Source: [Phialemoniopsis] sp. UDSM-2020
Taxonomy: Eukaryota; Ascomycota; Sordariomycetes; Thyridiales; Thyridiaceae
Assembly: GCA_018873225.1 (NCBI GenBank)
Contig: JAEILZ010000007.1
Span: 1,674,001-1,738,000 of the forward strand
Direction: 5' to 3'
Length of the DNA stretch: 64,000 nucleotides
Of the stretch, positions 25,502 through 37,700 are shown one piece after another. Position numbers and translations under genes: made by a program. Each line of letters starts with the position of its first letter. The first letter of the stretch is position 1. The notes beneath the pieces are model-generated. The model was not told the DNA's origin. It did no database searches and saw only the letters and a program-made list of their open reading frames with translations.

Positions 25502-26802
25502 CGTGATATCGGCCTGCAAATCGGGATGAAACGATCGCAAAGGTTAGCTCTGGCAAAGCCGGCGATACCGGATGGTTGACTATTTATCGCTGGCACGATT
25601 GGCAGACGAAGGATGCATGTTGATCCTCCCTTCGCGGCACAGTTTTGACCTCCTATGTCATCAGCACAGATTGTCGCCAGGATGTCGCCAGGACCAATAG
25701 ACAGCATCCCGGTTATGCTGACAACGGCGCCCCGGAACAGCTAGAGCTTCTGCAGTTGTCAGATACTAGTGCTGACAGCCCTCATCTCGGATGTGAAGCA
25801 GCCGCCAAAGACCAGGTCCCACTTTTGCATCAGTTGCTGCAACTGGATTTATGCAAATGCTCCTCGATGGTGATCCAAAGACAATCAATACGGCTAGTAC
25901 AATAAACCAACCCATATGGTTGTCAAGGCTGTGACACGATGTCGTTAGTGGGTGGCAACTCCTCGACACTACCATAGCTGGTTAACATCAATTCTGGTCG
26001 AGTGGGCGTTAGAAACTTGAAAGGTAAGGAGCCGACAGAACCCACTGTTAGATGGAAATTACATACATCGTAAGCGTGGGAATAACTCTTCTCAATGACA
26101 TGTGTAGAGGTCTCTCTACGAACACTACTCTCTCACCACTATAGCGGCCATATCAGATGGCAAGGCTTCATAAACACCGTAGCCAGCGTTACCAAAGACT
26201 TGGTGAGCTTTATGTCAAGCTTGTGAAAGACATGGCCGAATCATGATGGCGACAAAAGGTTGACATCCGGAAGTCAAAGCATCTCACTTTAGAACGGCAA
26301 GCTTATATTCGCTGGTCTACGTCCATCCCGGGCGCCCTCATGCTTCCTCGATAACGTGTTCACAAGACAAGCTGTGCCGTGGTTCGGCTGAAGTATGACG
26401 TATTTGTCCAGTCGTATCTTTGTACATTCTGGCATAGAGTTGCGCAAGTTTCAAAAGGCCGTGTTCAAGGCATAGGACTCTGGTTACCTTGACCGCGAAT
26501 TAGCGATACTGGTTCTTGGTCAGCGACGATGGTTTGTATCATCACAATCCCCCAACTTCCTCACTCACCCCCAAACAGAGTATACATCATGCTCTTTCTA
26601 GCTCAAAACTTGCGCCCAAAGATGCACACAAAAGTCAGAGCCTTGGAACCTTCGCGCGGGTTTTCGCCCGGAACCGGACACGCAAAGTCTTGCTCTTGGT
26701 CCATAAATATCCTCACCTCCCCGTTCTTGGCCTGACACAATTCAATCTTTTTTACAACTCAACATTACGATCGAGACACGTTTGCCATACCACCGAAAAT
26801 CC
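25502..26802. other. Intergenic between divergent genes
   Basis: Promoter space for the P450 gene on the left and the two-TM protein gene on the right. No coding segment is supported. Confidence 0.5.
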
Positions 26803-27611
26803 ATGTCTTTGTACTCGCCTTCTTCCTCTAGTTCTTACGACTCTCCAAGCCTGGCCAAAGCAAGTACTACTGCTGAAATGGAGGCCCAGCGCAGCGCGAT
26901 ATATGCTCGCCAGTTGAAGGCACAGGAGGACGCTCTGCAGCGGCTCGCCAGACAGCAGGCTGACGCACAGGCCGCCGCCATGCAGAAGGCCGCCGCACAG
27001 CAGGCCGAAGAACAGGAAGCCATCAAGAAGCCCTCCGAACAACAACACGTAAGGGGTGTAAGTGGGTCCGATGAACAAGAACGCAAAGAAGAACAAAATT
27101 CCCTGACAAGATGATTTAGCGCGGGTGGGCTCCGTTTCGAAACGCATACCCATCGAGGGCCCCTGAAGATACGAAGACAAGGCCAGCACTGGGTGCGAAG
27201 CCTGCCCCTAAGGCAGCCTCGCGCCCTCGCACTCCAACTTCACCGACCAAGGAACGAACACTCGCCGAAGAGCACCCTTTGGAGATTGCCTTGATCACCA
27301 TCCTGGTGCTCATCTCGCTGCCTTATATCGGCTTCGCGTCCCTGCTCCTGTTCCCTTTCTTTTTCGTCTTGGTAGCCTTGCTCATCTGCAGTGGCATTGG
27401 GATATTTTTCTTTGGTCTCGCAGGCTGCGTCGCGAATGAGATTCAGGAGAAGGAGCAGAAGAAGCAAACGGGTCAAGATGAGAAGGGTGATCAGGAACCA
27501 CCTAAGAAGACGGGAAAAGAGCCGGGGACAGGAGCGCGAGGGATGGCCACCGACACCTATTCCGATATCTTCAATGATCCATCGGATGTCTTCAATGGAC
27601 GCGTCTACTGA
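26803..27611 (+). CDS. Membrane protein with Gln/Ala-rich helix and two TM segments
   Basis: Two exons, 26803-27048 and 27120-27611, 245 aa; the 71-nt intron has donor GTAAGG, branch CTGAC and acceptor TTTAG. I do not recognise the family. Residues 1-20 are Ser-rich. Residues 25-82 form a long Gln/Ala/Glu helix, probably coiled coil. A basic Pro-rich segment follows (T-K-T-R-P-A-L-G-A-K-P). Residues 137-190 are strongly hydrophobic and fit two closely spaced membrane helices (A-L-I-T-I-L-V-L-I-S-L-P and L-L-F-P-F-F-F-V-L-V-A-L-L). The tail is Lys/Glu-rich, then acidic. The first ATG of the frame was used; a longer frame opens at TTG only. Confidence 0.7.
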
Positions 27612-28169
27612 GCAAGCTGCCATTCTCGGCTGTCATTGACCGGGTGGCGCAGCAGAAATTCAACAAGTTCGGATAGTGTGATCGCTTGGTTCAGCCTTTT
27701 CTTCTTTCATTCTGACAAGATTGGTGTATCTCTTATGTAACCCTGTTATGACAGTTTGATTATCTTTGCCCATGTATCCTTGTCTGCTTCGTGTCTGTAT
27801 GCAACTTCTCGTGCTGTCCCTGTGTGGCATGTAACAGTGACTCAATCTGAACTCACCAGGACAAGCATATTGTTGGATATATTATGCAAGGCTGGACTTG
27901 TAATGGTTTCCAACTTGACGAGTTCCAAATAAGTCGCGAGTCGCCATGGTCTATGCTGGGAGGCATTTCGGGCCCCACTGCGCCATTTCCGCTAGCTTTC
28001 TGCTACACTTTACTCAAATTTTGTGGATATGACTCGGACTATACAGACAAGAGAGAAACTCAACAACTATCCTAGAACCTTACTTGTATTTTACACACTC
28101 AACGAGTGATCTCGAACACACCCGTCGTCGATGAGTAGCGCCTGAGAGTCAGATCTCTCACCACACAAC
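27612..28169. other. Intergenic, no gene seen
   Basis: Terminator of the membrane protein gene and promoter of the phosphatase gene, which is read on the same strand. No gene is supported. Confidence 0.5.
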
Positions 28170-29189
28170 ATGGCTGCCAGCAATGCAGACTCTCAACCCG
28201 AGTCTCTCTCGAGTTACCTCCAGCAACTGCTGCCCTCAGATTCTCGGTCTCAGCTACGAGACTCAGTATTGCCAAAACTACTAGACAGCATCTCAGAGAT
28301 CGCCAAAGCGCTAAGAGGCTCGCAGCACGTCACCCACGCCGGCTCGGCCAACGCCTTTGGCGACGAGCAGCTCAACGTCGATGTCATCGCCGAGGACCTG
28401 ATCCGGGCCGCGCTCGCAGAGTGCCCGGCCGTAGTGGCTGCGAGCAGCGAGGAGGACCCCGTCGAGCGGCGGCACACCGGCGACGACATCAGCAACGGCA
28501 GTGCCCAGACCTCAGAGCAGTACACCATCGCCTTCGACCCGCTCGACGGCAGCTCCATCATCGCGCCCAACTGGACCGTCGGCACCATCATCGGCATCTG
28601 GGACGGCGAGACGGGCCTGAACCAGGACCCGCGGGAGAAGCAGATCGGCGCCATCCTCGGCGTCCTGGGCCCGCGCACGGTCGCCATCGTCGCGCTGCGC
28701 ATCCCCGGCTCGCAGCCCATCTGCTTCGAAGTCGGGCTCGGCGACGACCGGGCCATCCAGGACAGCGAGATCATCAGGCCCCTCGTGAGATTTGCAGAGC
28801 CGCCGTTCAAGACGCGCTACTTTGCGCCGGCGAACCTGCGAGCCGCGGCCGAGGACGCCAGGTACATGGCGCTGGTGACGCGGTTCATCGGGCAAAAGTA
28901 TACGCTGCGGTACAGCGGCGGGCTGGTGCCGGACGTGGTGCTCGCGCTGGTCAAGGGCCACGGTGTGTACATCTCGCCCGTGACGGCGGCGAGCACGGCC
29001 AAGCTGCGGAGGCTCTACGAGCTGTGCCCCGTGGCGCTGATCGTGGAGTGCGCTGGCGGCAGTGCGGTTGACCCTGTCGATGGGAGGGACATCTTGGCGA
29101 CGCCGGTTGGAGACTGTGATGAGCGAGGAGGGTTGATTTGCGGGACGAAGGAGGATGTTGAGTTGGTTAAAGCTGCGTTATTGGGTTAG
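28170..29189 (+). CDS. FBPase/SBPase-like sugar bisphosphatase
   Basis: Single exon, 339 aa. The fructose-1,6-bisphosphatase superfamily fold is shown by the metal-binding acidic pair in A-S-S-E-E-D-P and by D-P-L-D-G-S-S at about residue 123. The C-terminal pattern E-C-A-G-G-S-A-V-D-P-V-D-G-R-D-I-L is also typical. The family removes a 1-phosphate from a sugar bisphosphate using Mg2+. The protein is diverged from the single gluconeogenic FBPase and resembles fungal proteins annotated as sedoheptulose-1,7-bisphosphatase-like. Substrate is therefore open. No signal or targeting peptide is evident, so it is probably cytosolic. The 5' half is very GC-rich at third positions, unlike the flanks. 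Confidence 0.8.
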   Translation: MAASNADSQPESLSSYLQQLLPSDSRSQLRDSVLPKLLDSISEIAKALRGSQHVTHAGSANAFGDEQLNVDVIAEDLIRAALAECPAVVAASSEEDPVERRHTGDDISNGSAQTSEQYTIAFDPLDGSSIIAPNWTVGTIIGIWDGETGLNQDPREKQIGAILGVLGPRTVAIVALRIPGSQPICFEVGLGDDRAIQDSEIIRPLVRFAEPPFKTRYFAPANLRAAAEDARYMALVTRFIGQKYTLRYSGGLVPDVVLALVKGHGVYISPVTAASTAKLRRLYELCPVALIVECAGGSAVDPVDGRDILATPVGDCDERGGLICGTKEDVELVKAALLG

Positions 29190-29915
29190 AGGGTTTGGGC
29201 AAGATGGATAGACTGTGGGCTGGATATCACACAACCGTGGTTATCATTGTCTCACTATTGGCATAGAGACAGTGATTAGATTATGCATATAGATGATCAT
29301 TAGACTGGCATATATCAACCTCGGCCAACTTTCTCCACGGAGTCTAACATGGCTTATCAATTTCGCCATTTGTACCGCAAACGCAAATTGCTGATTCTAG
29401 GACTAGAGTAGTTTTCGTCCCCATTCAAACCAAGATGTTAGGTATCCACGCTGGTATGGCCATAAGCATGCTGCTTCCATATCTTCGAAGCCGGTCTTGA
29501 TGATGAGTCCGAGCACTTGCTCGAGTTGAATGCGAATCCACAACCTCACGATGGATATTAGTGACTCTGTCAGTGGGGGGGGGGACCCTCTCTAGTGTTC
29601 TAGGCACGCCTGTCACGGGCGCATTCCCAGTGGCCCCTGCCCTGAACCCCGCCCATGCATCACCCGACCAGGTGGACACTAGCCCCGTAGATAACCAGCG
29701 GCGTCATCGGGAGTTGGCCGACTACATCCCATCCCCATCTCTTTGTTCGCACATAACACAACACGTATACGGAAGCATTGACTCATTGCGATTAAATTCA
29801 TAGAACTGTATTGCCGATTCTTGACTTGTTTCTGCTGTTATATCCCATCTTTCACGATCGTCATTGCTTCTCAGCTAGGGCCCCCCACTGATCTCCGATC
29901 CACAAGAGCTTCATC
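29190..29915. other. Intergenic with a G10 run
   Basis: 3' flank of the phosphatase gene and promoter of ISN1. A run of ten G lies at 29575-29584. No gene or tRNA is supported. Confidence 0.5.
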
Positions 29916-31565
29916 ATGACCACACGCTATCGAGTCGAATGTGAGTACCGCCCGATGGGAGTGCCGGCGAGGCCATGATACTGACATTGTATTGCAGATG
30001 CTCTCAAGACACACAGGCGAGATCAATTCATAGGTACTACTTCCTCCTATCTCCGGAGAAGGGCTGAAACTCGGTGCTATGCTATCAGACGCCAGACCGT
30101 TTCACACCGCCGCCCCGCTCGTCCCATGACTGGAGCTCCGGGCCCGGTCGTGATGTTATGCTGTTGCAAGCATCGCCTTTCTCTGCTCAAACTTTCTGAC
30201 AACGGAGTCCTAGCTGACATTCTAGTTTACAGAATGGATCAAAGGCCTGCTTGCCGTGCCCTTCGTTCTCTACTCCCAGCCGACCGGCGTTTTTGAGAAC
30301 CGGGGCATCAGTGTCACGCGCATGGCCGAGGAGGCGCACCGGCGATATGCTGAGATTATGCGCGATGTCGAGTACATGATAGATGACCACAGTAAGGCGC
30401 TGCCTCGGTAATCAGTCTTCTCATGTGCTTGTACTAATTCATCGATCACAAGTCGCACACCAAAATGACGAGAATCCGCTCCCCTCAAAGCTCAAGCTCC
30501 TCGTGCCCAGCATAGGCCCCTTCTTCACACGGCTGCCACTAGAGGCAGCCTTCAAATACCAGGACTCAAAGCGCTATATCTCCTCGCGGCGCTTCGTTTC
30601 GCCATCATTCAACGACGTTCGGCTCATCCTCAACTCGGCACAGATCATGGCCGTCACCACCTACGGCAGCCTCCAGCTCGCTACCTTTGATGGTGATGTG
30701 ACGCTGTACGACGACGGCAAGAGTCTCGAGGCGGACAGCCCCGTCGTGCCCCGGATGCTCGGTCAGTCTCATGCCCTTATCACCTCGACTGACCTCAACT
30801 AACAGCACCACAGACCTCCTCCGTAAGAACGTCAAGATCGGCATCGTCACAGCAGCAGGCTACACCACGGCCGACCGCTACCACGCCCGCCTGCACGGCC
30901 TCCTCGACGCCCTCGTCGCGTCCCCGGACCTCACACCCACCCAGAAGCGCGGCCTCGTCGTCATGGGCGGCGAGGCAAACTACCTCTTCCAGTTCGACCC
31001 GTCCTCGCCGCACCTCCTCGCCGCCGTGCCCCGCGAGCGCTGGCTCACGCCCGAGATGGCCGCCTGGTCCGAGCGCGACATCGCCGAGCTGCTCGACGTC
31101 GCCGAAGCCGCGCTCCGCGACGTCGTCAAGACGCTGCACCTCCCCGCGGCCGTCATGCGCAAGGACCGTGCCGTCGGCATCATCCAGTCCGACCCCGACG
31201 GGCCTAGGATCCCGCGCGAGTGTCTGGAGGAGACGGTCCTCGTCGTGCAAAAGATCCTCGAGCTCAGCGCCGCGGGCCGCAAGCGGCGCGTGCCCTTTTG
31301 CGCGTTCAACGGCGGGCGCGACGTGTTCGTCGACATTGGCGACAAGAGCTGGGGCGTGAGCGTGTGCCAGAAGTGGTTCTCGTCCGGCGGCGGGTGGCCC
31401 ATCCGCGGCGAGAACACGCTGCACGTCGGCGACCAGTTTTTGAGCGCGGGGGCCAACGACTTCCGGGCGCGCGTCGTGGGCACCACGGCGTGGATAGCGA
31501 GTCCCGACGAGACGGTCGAGTTGCTGGACGAGCTGGCTGGGTTGATGGGCAAGAAGATTTCGTGA
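29916..31565 (+). CDS. ISN1: IMP-specific 5'-nucleotidase
   Basis: Five exons, 29916-29940, 29998-30033, 30233-30391, 30453-30761 and 30814-31565, 426 aa. All junctions keep frame and match the family. The first two exons are tiny (25 and 36 nt). The enzyme dephosphorylates IMP to inosine in purine turnover, in the cytosol. Conserved blocks seen: M-T-T-R-Y-R-V-E-Y-A-L-K at the start, the E-W-I-K-G-L-L-A-V-P-F-V-L block, then R-Y-I-S-S-R-R-F-V-S-P-S-F-N-D-V-R. The HAD-type nucleophile motif F-D-G-D-V-T-L-Y has its first Asp at about residue 153. Near the end are F-N-G-G-R-D-V-F-V-D-I-G-D-K and H-V-G-D-Q-F. Length is close to the yeast enzyme (450 aa). Confidence 0.93.
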
Positions 31566-32587
31566 GTTGGTCTGAGGGAAGTGCCGCGGGGGACTTGAGA
31601 CATGGATAGCGAGGATGAAGTAATGCTAGAGGAGGAGTGCAAGCTGTTGCTGTTTGGGATCATGATGCTCTGCTTTGGAATAGCACAAAGACCTTGTGAG
31701 GTTACTCTAGTTCGATGTTTAATACTTTCATATCATGATGCAGAGCGAGACACACTTGAAGCTGGGCCGATGGGCGATAATGTCATGCCTCGAATGGATA
31801 TTCGTAGGCAGATGTTTTCATAACGAGCACAGGCACCTCTTGACACGCAGCATGTCACTCTCACCAAGCAGCAGGGACTTTCAAGTACGATCAATGGTCG
31901 TGTATTAAATACTAATCTCTTCTCTCTCTTTTTTTGGAGTCCCCTCCTTTCTTTCAAAGGCAGATTCGACCCGCAATCTCTTTCGCATGAGAGAAAGACA
32001 AGACGGTCTATCTCGCGGTTTCAAACTTTCGAATCGAGGGTATATGATGCCCTATCCTCCATCGCAGTATCCATCTTCGGACGCGCATCGTCACGCCAAT
32101 CGCTCCGGAGCATTGTTGTTCTGTTCCCTTTGTCAGGCATCGCTGAATGAGAAGGCTCGGCAACGGAGCTTCAATGCGGTATGAGTGAGAAAACAAGGAA
32201 AATAATAGAGAGAATGATGAGTTTTGCATGTAACAGCAGTACACGCTTATTCACAACATATGATACGTAAGGGGTTCCCTGCTTTCAATCCTCCCCCGTC
32301 TCCCGGGTCGAGAACGACGCATCGCAAATGCAAAGGCCTGCGGCCACATCCCCAATGGCTCATGATACCCTACTAGGAAAGGGGTATTTCCTCTCGAGCC
32401 TGAAAAAGACATTCCAAAAACGCCGTTATATGTATGACATGAATCGCCCACATGCGATGACCGCTTTGCCATCCTGATGATATGAGAATAACAACCCCTG
32501 TCGTGAGTGGGTCGAATAATTACGAGTAGTCGGTAAAAGGAAAGACATAAATAATGATGATGATGTAGGATGGATGTCGCTGCCCAT
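31566..32587. other. Intergenic between convergent genes
   Basis: Shared 3' flanks of ISN1 and the kinase gene. A T-rich run lies at about 31929-31935. No gene is supported. Confidence 0.5.
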
Positions 32588-34744
32588 CTAGTAGCCCGGG
32601 GCGCCGGGCATCTTGCCCAGCGAGTGGCTACCGTGGCTCTGCAGCGGCAGATGGTTGTGGCAGAAGATCTTGTTGCCGAGAAGCTTGGTGCCGCTCTTCT
32701 TGGAAGCGTCGATGTACTTAGCGGGGTCCTCGTAGGTATCCAGCTGGCAGCACTCGATGTTCTTGAACCACCGCTTCTCGACGAGGCGCTCAATGGTCAT
32801 GCGCTTCTCCGGGTCCGGGTTGAGCATCTGCAACAGGATGCGGCGGAGCACGGGCGGGTTGACGGCAAAGTCGAAGGCAGCCACCTTGGGGTAGTTGGTG
32901 TCGGAGATGTCGTCGCCTGAGTTCTTGTCGTTCCACTTCTTCCAGCCAATGGCCAGGGCCGCGTAGCCGACAGGGTTCTTGACAACGTTGCCGTCCCATC
33001 TCGCAGCCTCCCAGAGAGGGGCGCCAAAGATCAGATTGATCATGACAATGGCGGCGCCCCACACGTCGAGAGCTCTGGGGTCATATTGGTCCTGTTTGGC
33101 CAGCACCTCGGGCGAGATATAAGGCAGACTGCCACAGATACCAGGCGAGCACAGGCGAACGTCAGCCATGTTTTGGCCACACTGACCACCTGCTTCCCTC
33201 AAGCCGGGGTGGATGCCGCAGAAGACCTCAGAAACACCAAAGTCGGTGATCTTGAGTTTGCTGTCCTTGGTGATGAGCAGGTTCTCGAGCTTGATATCGC
33301 GGTGCGCGATACCGTTGGCGTGCAGGTACGCCAAGCCCTGGACGAGCTGTTTGAACAGACACAGGCGGTCAACAGCGCGGGTTTGGTCCTTGAGGTACTT
33401 CTTCTGGACTAGGCTGAAGAGGTCGCCCTCGGTGCAGTACTCCATGACGTGGTTCCACCGGCCGTGGTCGGTGCACAGACGGATGGTCTCGACAACGTTG
33501 GGGTGGTGCAGACTCTTGGCAATGCTGTACTCCGACTTGACCTTCTTCTCGTACTCTTCCTTGGTCTCGGACGACGACTTGCCACGAAACTCCTTGACGG
33601 CGTACAGCTCCTCGGGGTAGCCTTTCCTGAACATCAAGGTAACCTTGGACGTGGCGCCCTTTCCGAGATGTTTTCGGTGGCGGCCCATCTTGTGCGTGTA
33701 ATCAAACTCGGCATGCAGCTCGGCAATATCAACCGTGAAGTCGTCGGGAAGACTCAGGCTCATGCGGCGCGCCTTGACACCAGTACCAGCCTCGGCTGGA
33801 AGACCCCAGGGGTCTCCCCGGTGCTCAGGGTGCAGGCGGTTCGAGTAGTCGAAGCTGCTCGCTCTTCTCCTCAAAGGAACGGGGCGGCTGGAAGGCTTGG
33901 CATGGCCATTGGCGTTGTTGTTGTTGTTGTTGTTACTCGAAGTGACAAAAGTGATCGCATTTCTAATACTGAACCCGGTGGAAGCCCGGTTCTTCTTCTT
34001 CTGGTTCTTGAAAAAGTCTTCAGCATTGGGAATAGTGGCGGTCGCCGTGTGGCCCTTCTTCAGCCCAGCCATTTCGAGGAGGGGTGAGCCCGGGGAGGGA
34101 GGCGAGTTCGACTGGGTGTTTGACTGCGTCGTGCCCATTGACTTTGTTACCCTCCATTCCTGGCTCTGCGATCTCGCCTGACCGTTGTTCAGGTTGGGAT
34201 CGGAGGAAGCGACGTAGCCAGCTTCTGAGAAGCCGGCCTTTTCGGTCTGGGAGCCGCTACGCTTGAAAAGGCTCGACATTGTGCGCTTGAAGCCAAATGT
34301 CGAGCTGGAGCCACGAGTTGAGCGTCGTGAGAGGGTTGGTGTGATCAATTGCTCCTCTGGGGCAGAGGACGGGTTGGGTGACTTGGGGGGCGGAGTTGCC
34401 TCGGTGCTGACAAGGACAGGCGGCTTGTTGGTCGGGGTGTGCTCGGAAGCCAGCGAAGGGAAGGGGATGCTGGAGGTGTCGGAGGCGGGATTGGAGGTTG
34501 AGTATGTGTTGATTTCGTGATTCTGGAGGTTGTGGAAGTCCTGGGAATGCCTTCCGCTTACAGGCGTAACAGGTTCGTTGGGAGTATCACTTTCAGACTC
34601 ATCGCCTTCTTCAAGGATGGGGCTGGTCACGTCGACAGTGGGCTGGCGGCGGGGCGATGATGACAAACCATAGTCGACCTGAGTCGTTTGCGGTTCTGCG
34701 ACAAGCGATGAGTGTAAGTGAATTGAGCTTGTTTGGGTGGACAT
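32588..34744 (-). CDS. Ser/Thr protein kinase, Hal4/Sat4-like family
   Basis: Single exon, 718 aa. The first 350 residues are low complexity, rich in Ser/Thr/Pro, with an Asn run encoded by GTT/AAC repeats near 33914. The kinase domain runs from about residue 355 to 660. It shows the glycine loop G-K-G-A-T-S-K-V, the lysine motif Y-A-V-K-E-F, the catalytic loop H-R-D-I-K-L-E-N, D-F-G, and the activation-segment end G-S-L-P-Y-I-S-P-E-V. The insert C-G-I-H-P-G-L-R-E-A-G-G and the long P-x-x-Y ... W-x-x-W-N-D segment are typical of the fungal HAL/SAT group. In yeast these kinases stabilise the Trk potassium transporters and other plasma-membrane carriers. That role here is inferred from family only. 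Confidence 0.88.
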   Translation of the reverse strand: MSTQTSSIHLHSSLVAEPQTTQVDYGLSSSPRRQPTVDVTSPILEEGDESESDTPNEPVTPVSGRHSQDFHNLQNHEINTYSTSNPASDTSSIPFPSLASEHTPTNKPPVLVSTEATPPPKSPNPSSAPEEQLITPTLSRRSTRGSSSTFGFKRTMSSLFKRSGSQTEKAGFSEAGYVASSDPNLNNGQARSQSQEWRVTKSMGTTQSNTQSNSPPSPGSPLLEMAGLKKGHTATATIPNAEDFFKNQKKKNRASTGFSIRNAITFVTSSNNNNNNNANGHAKPSSRPVPLRRRASSFDYSNRLHPEHRGDPWGLPAEAGTGVKARRMSLSLPDDFTVDIAELHAEFDYTHKMGRHRKHLGKGATSKVTLMFRKGYPEELYAVKEFRGKSSSETKEEYEKKVKSEYSIAKSLHHPNVVETIRLCTDHGRWNHVMEYCTEGDLFSLVQKKYLKDQTRAVDRLCLFKQLVQGLAYLHANGIAHRDIKLENLLITKDSKLKITDFGVSEVFCGIHPGLREAGGQCGQNMADVRLCSPGICGSLPYISPEVLAKQDQYDPRALDVWGAAIVMINLIFGAPLWEAARWDGNVVKNPVGYAALAIGWKKWNDKNSGDDISDTNYPKVAAFDFAVNPPVLRRILLQMLNPDPEKRMTIERLVEKRWFKNIECCQLDTYEDPAKYIDASKKSGTKLLGNKIFCHNHLPLQSHGSHSLGKMPGAPGY

Positions 34745-37700
34745 GGATTGTGATCAGGGCCGACAAATTGCGACTCGATCACTTGGCGAAAGAAAGAAAG
34801 AAAAAAGCGAGGGAGGGAAGGGGTGATTTACCTAGAGAAGTCTGGGCGAGAGCCGACCTGAATGAAGTAGTCGAAACGGCCATTGTTGCGACAGGATCCA
34901 ATCGGGGCTGCGGGCGACGGGGCTGAACGGCGTCTTGGATTTCCGGGTGGGTGTCAGGGTTGTCAGCCCACTGTGGGTGTCGACAATACGTCAGAAGCCT
35001 CCTCCCGTGGTGGTGGTGGCCGCTGGTGGTTGGTCGCCAGGTGGGCTAGCCTATGACCTGTAGCGCTGAAATTGGGCTTGGAAGCTCCAGTGTTCCAGCG
35101 CCTGCCAGTAGCACGCAATGCCACCCAACAGGTTATTCGATCGGATACTCCGTCTCTTGCTTCCGTCGGCCCTATCAGTCGGGGAAAACCTTGTTCTTCG
35201 CTTTTTCGTCTGGTGCTTTTGGTGCTTCGGTGTATTTACACACACAGTCTTAGTGAGTGCCAATGACTAAGAAATGTTGTGGGTTTGCCGCAAACAATGT
35301 CCAGTGATGTCGGCAAGAGCGGCAATAAAGAACAACAAAGGTTGCTATTCTTCTTTGCTCTTTTTCTTTGGTGATTTCGTGGCAAGGTCGTGTCCCTGAT
35401 ATACTTTTCCGGGTGGTGGTGGTTGTGGTGCGTGAACGCTTCGAGGTTGACCTGACTGCAGGGGAGGATTTGGGGCTGGTGGCTGCGCTGCCTGCTTATA
35501 TCGTTGAAGTATGGTATGGGTGAGAGACTTCCAAGAGAAGCCAAGGCGCCACACAAATCACGATCGCTGGTGCTGTCCTTGCTTGCCAAGAGTGCTTTCG
35601 GTGACACAGAGATTCACAAGTAGGCCCTGCACGACGATATTGGCGTTCCTAGCCAAGGGATCAGAGAAATGCTGAGCAACTGCGAGCCGAAGTGAACCCT
35701 GTAAGTCGGTGTGTCCTGGATGGGTGCAGGGTGGGCCGTGTACGGTGCGAAAGGAAGAAGACGTGTAAGGGGAAAACTCGTCGATGCCCTCGGGCGTTGT
35801 AGGGTCTAGTTATCCATCATGGGAGACTGGCAAAGGGGAAAAGTTGTAGGAAACCCAACCAAGGGACAGAGGAGAGTAGTATATGGGAGAGGAAGAGTAG
35901 AGAGGGAAAAAAGTAGGAGCTCGTAGGTAGCAAAAAGGCGAGGATATGTTTTGGAAACAATAGGCAGTCGGGGCTTTTCTCGCTTTGCATGGGGGGCACT
36001 TCTGGGGAAAAACGAGGGTATCAAAAGGCGGGGCGATTTTGGCATTGGTGCCTCTGTTTCGCTACTGGGAGTGAGAGTGACAGAGGCCTTGTTCAATTTG
36101 GGCCCTTGTGTCCACTGTCGAGGATGATTGGGATTAGTTTATTACAGAGGTATTGTGATGGTTCTGTCGTGGGCGAAGCCCCAGTCAAACGGTACCTGCC
36201 TCGAACCTGCTGCTGTGCTGCTCGAGATGCTGCAGAAATGAGGAAAAGCGCGGCCAATTGGTGCAGGCTTGGGGTAGTGACAGGGATCAGGAGGGTGAGA
36301 GAGATGCTGCTGCGTTGCTGCATGTGGAGGGGTGGAGTTTGGGAACTGGTCCTTGTCCTGCTTCGGTCGGTCGCAAATCGACAATCGGTGGTGGGAGGTG
36401 GTGGTGGACACACACCCACTTGACAGAGCGAGCGACAGAGTATCGTGAGTATTGTGTACCTCGCACCCAAAACGCCTACGCCCGCCAAGAGTAGCGAATA
36501 CCTTGCCCATTTGGGGGAGTTTACATACGACCTGGGGGCCCGGTGATTGGTGGATGCGCCAGGTGGGATTAGATCAGGCTTATTATTAAAAAGAATGCAG
36601 GGTGTGTGGGAAGTGGGCACTGTGGGTGAAATCGGAGGAGCTAGAGAGGCGAATCATCCAAGATGCATCTTGTTCCCTTGATTATTGAACGCTCTCTCGT
36701 GTCCGCTGGACCGTTTCGTTCAGTCATTTGGTATGATATCTCTGCCATGCAGGGTCATGAGAAAGTAGTCTGGTTAGCTGCGTACTTAGGTCATTTCTTC
36801 TTGGTATGAGATATGAGGGGATATCGCGTCACTTGATCCATCAGTACCGTACTAGGTATTTACATTAAGCGCCGCATTGAACCATGTGGCATAGCAATGC
36901 TGTTTGCAGAGAGTGAATGTGTCTGGCTTCCTCAAGCATAACTGCTACCTGCACCGCGTACGAGGTACGATGGGGACGTCAGCATTACGGAGGAGGAGCA
37001 GTTTCGGACCGTCTCGTGTTGGTCCTCTTGACCAAGCAAGCCGACCAACGACTCCTCCGTACGGCCAGAGAGGGCCAGGATTCGGCCTCGGTGGCTCGGT
37101 CGCATCCATCCAGAAACCCCATCCACCCAGAGAAGGCGCATCTTATTTCACAGTGAGTGATTTTCTGGCAAGCGAGCACAGTCCCTCGCACCGGCGCCAG
37201 ATCTCATTTGGTGCCTAGTGGCACCCCAACCAGTGGATAAGGACTGCTGCAGCACTGATGATGCCCACTAAGAGCCCCGTAACCAACAATTGGAGGCCCA
37301 CATGCCCAAAGGGTCTGCTTTTCCATCCAAGCCATGCAACTTTGTTGCTCTCTCACTCCGCCGCCCGCCGCGCCGCCACCGATACCCTTTTCGCTGGCGC
37401 ATCTCGTGGCCTGAGCATGGGCGGCGCTTGCAGTGACCTCCTGCCCTCAAGCTTGGTCTCGTAGCGGCCGAGAATAGCAACTCCTCGGACCCATTTCGGG
37501 GTGCCATGATTGGCTCGGCCGGCAGACTCGGCATCGATTTTGTGCAGCCTTCTAGAAAAAGTCGACAAAGCTTGAGATGCACAAAGGCATCCAGTTACAT
37601 CAGTCCGTTCAGACGGTGGCTGACTCTGGGGCGGCCGTGACCTGATGATTCCTCTGATGGCCGCGAACTGCACTGCACCTTTGACATGATCATACGCCCC

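Noticed and set aside
31960..32030. Possible minus-strand tRNA (B-box-like GGGTCGAATC)
   Set aside because: No A box at a proper distance and no cloverleaf could be drawn.
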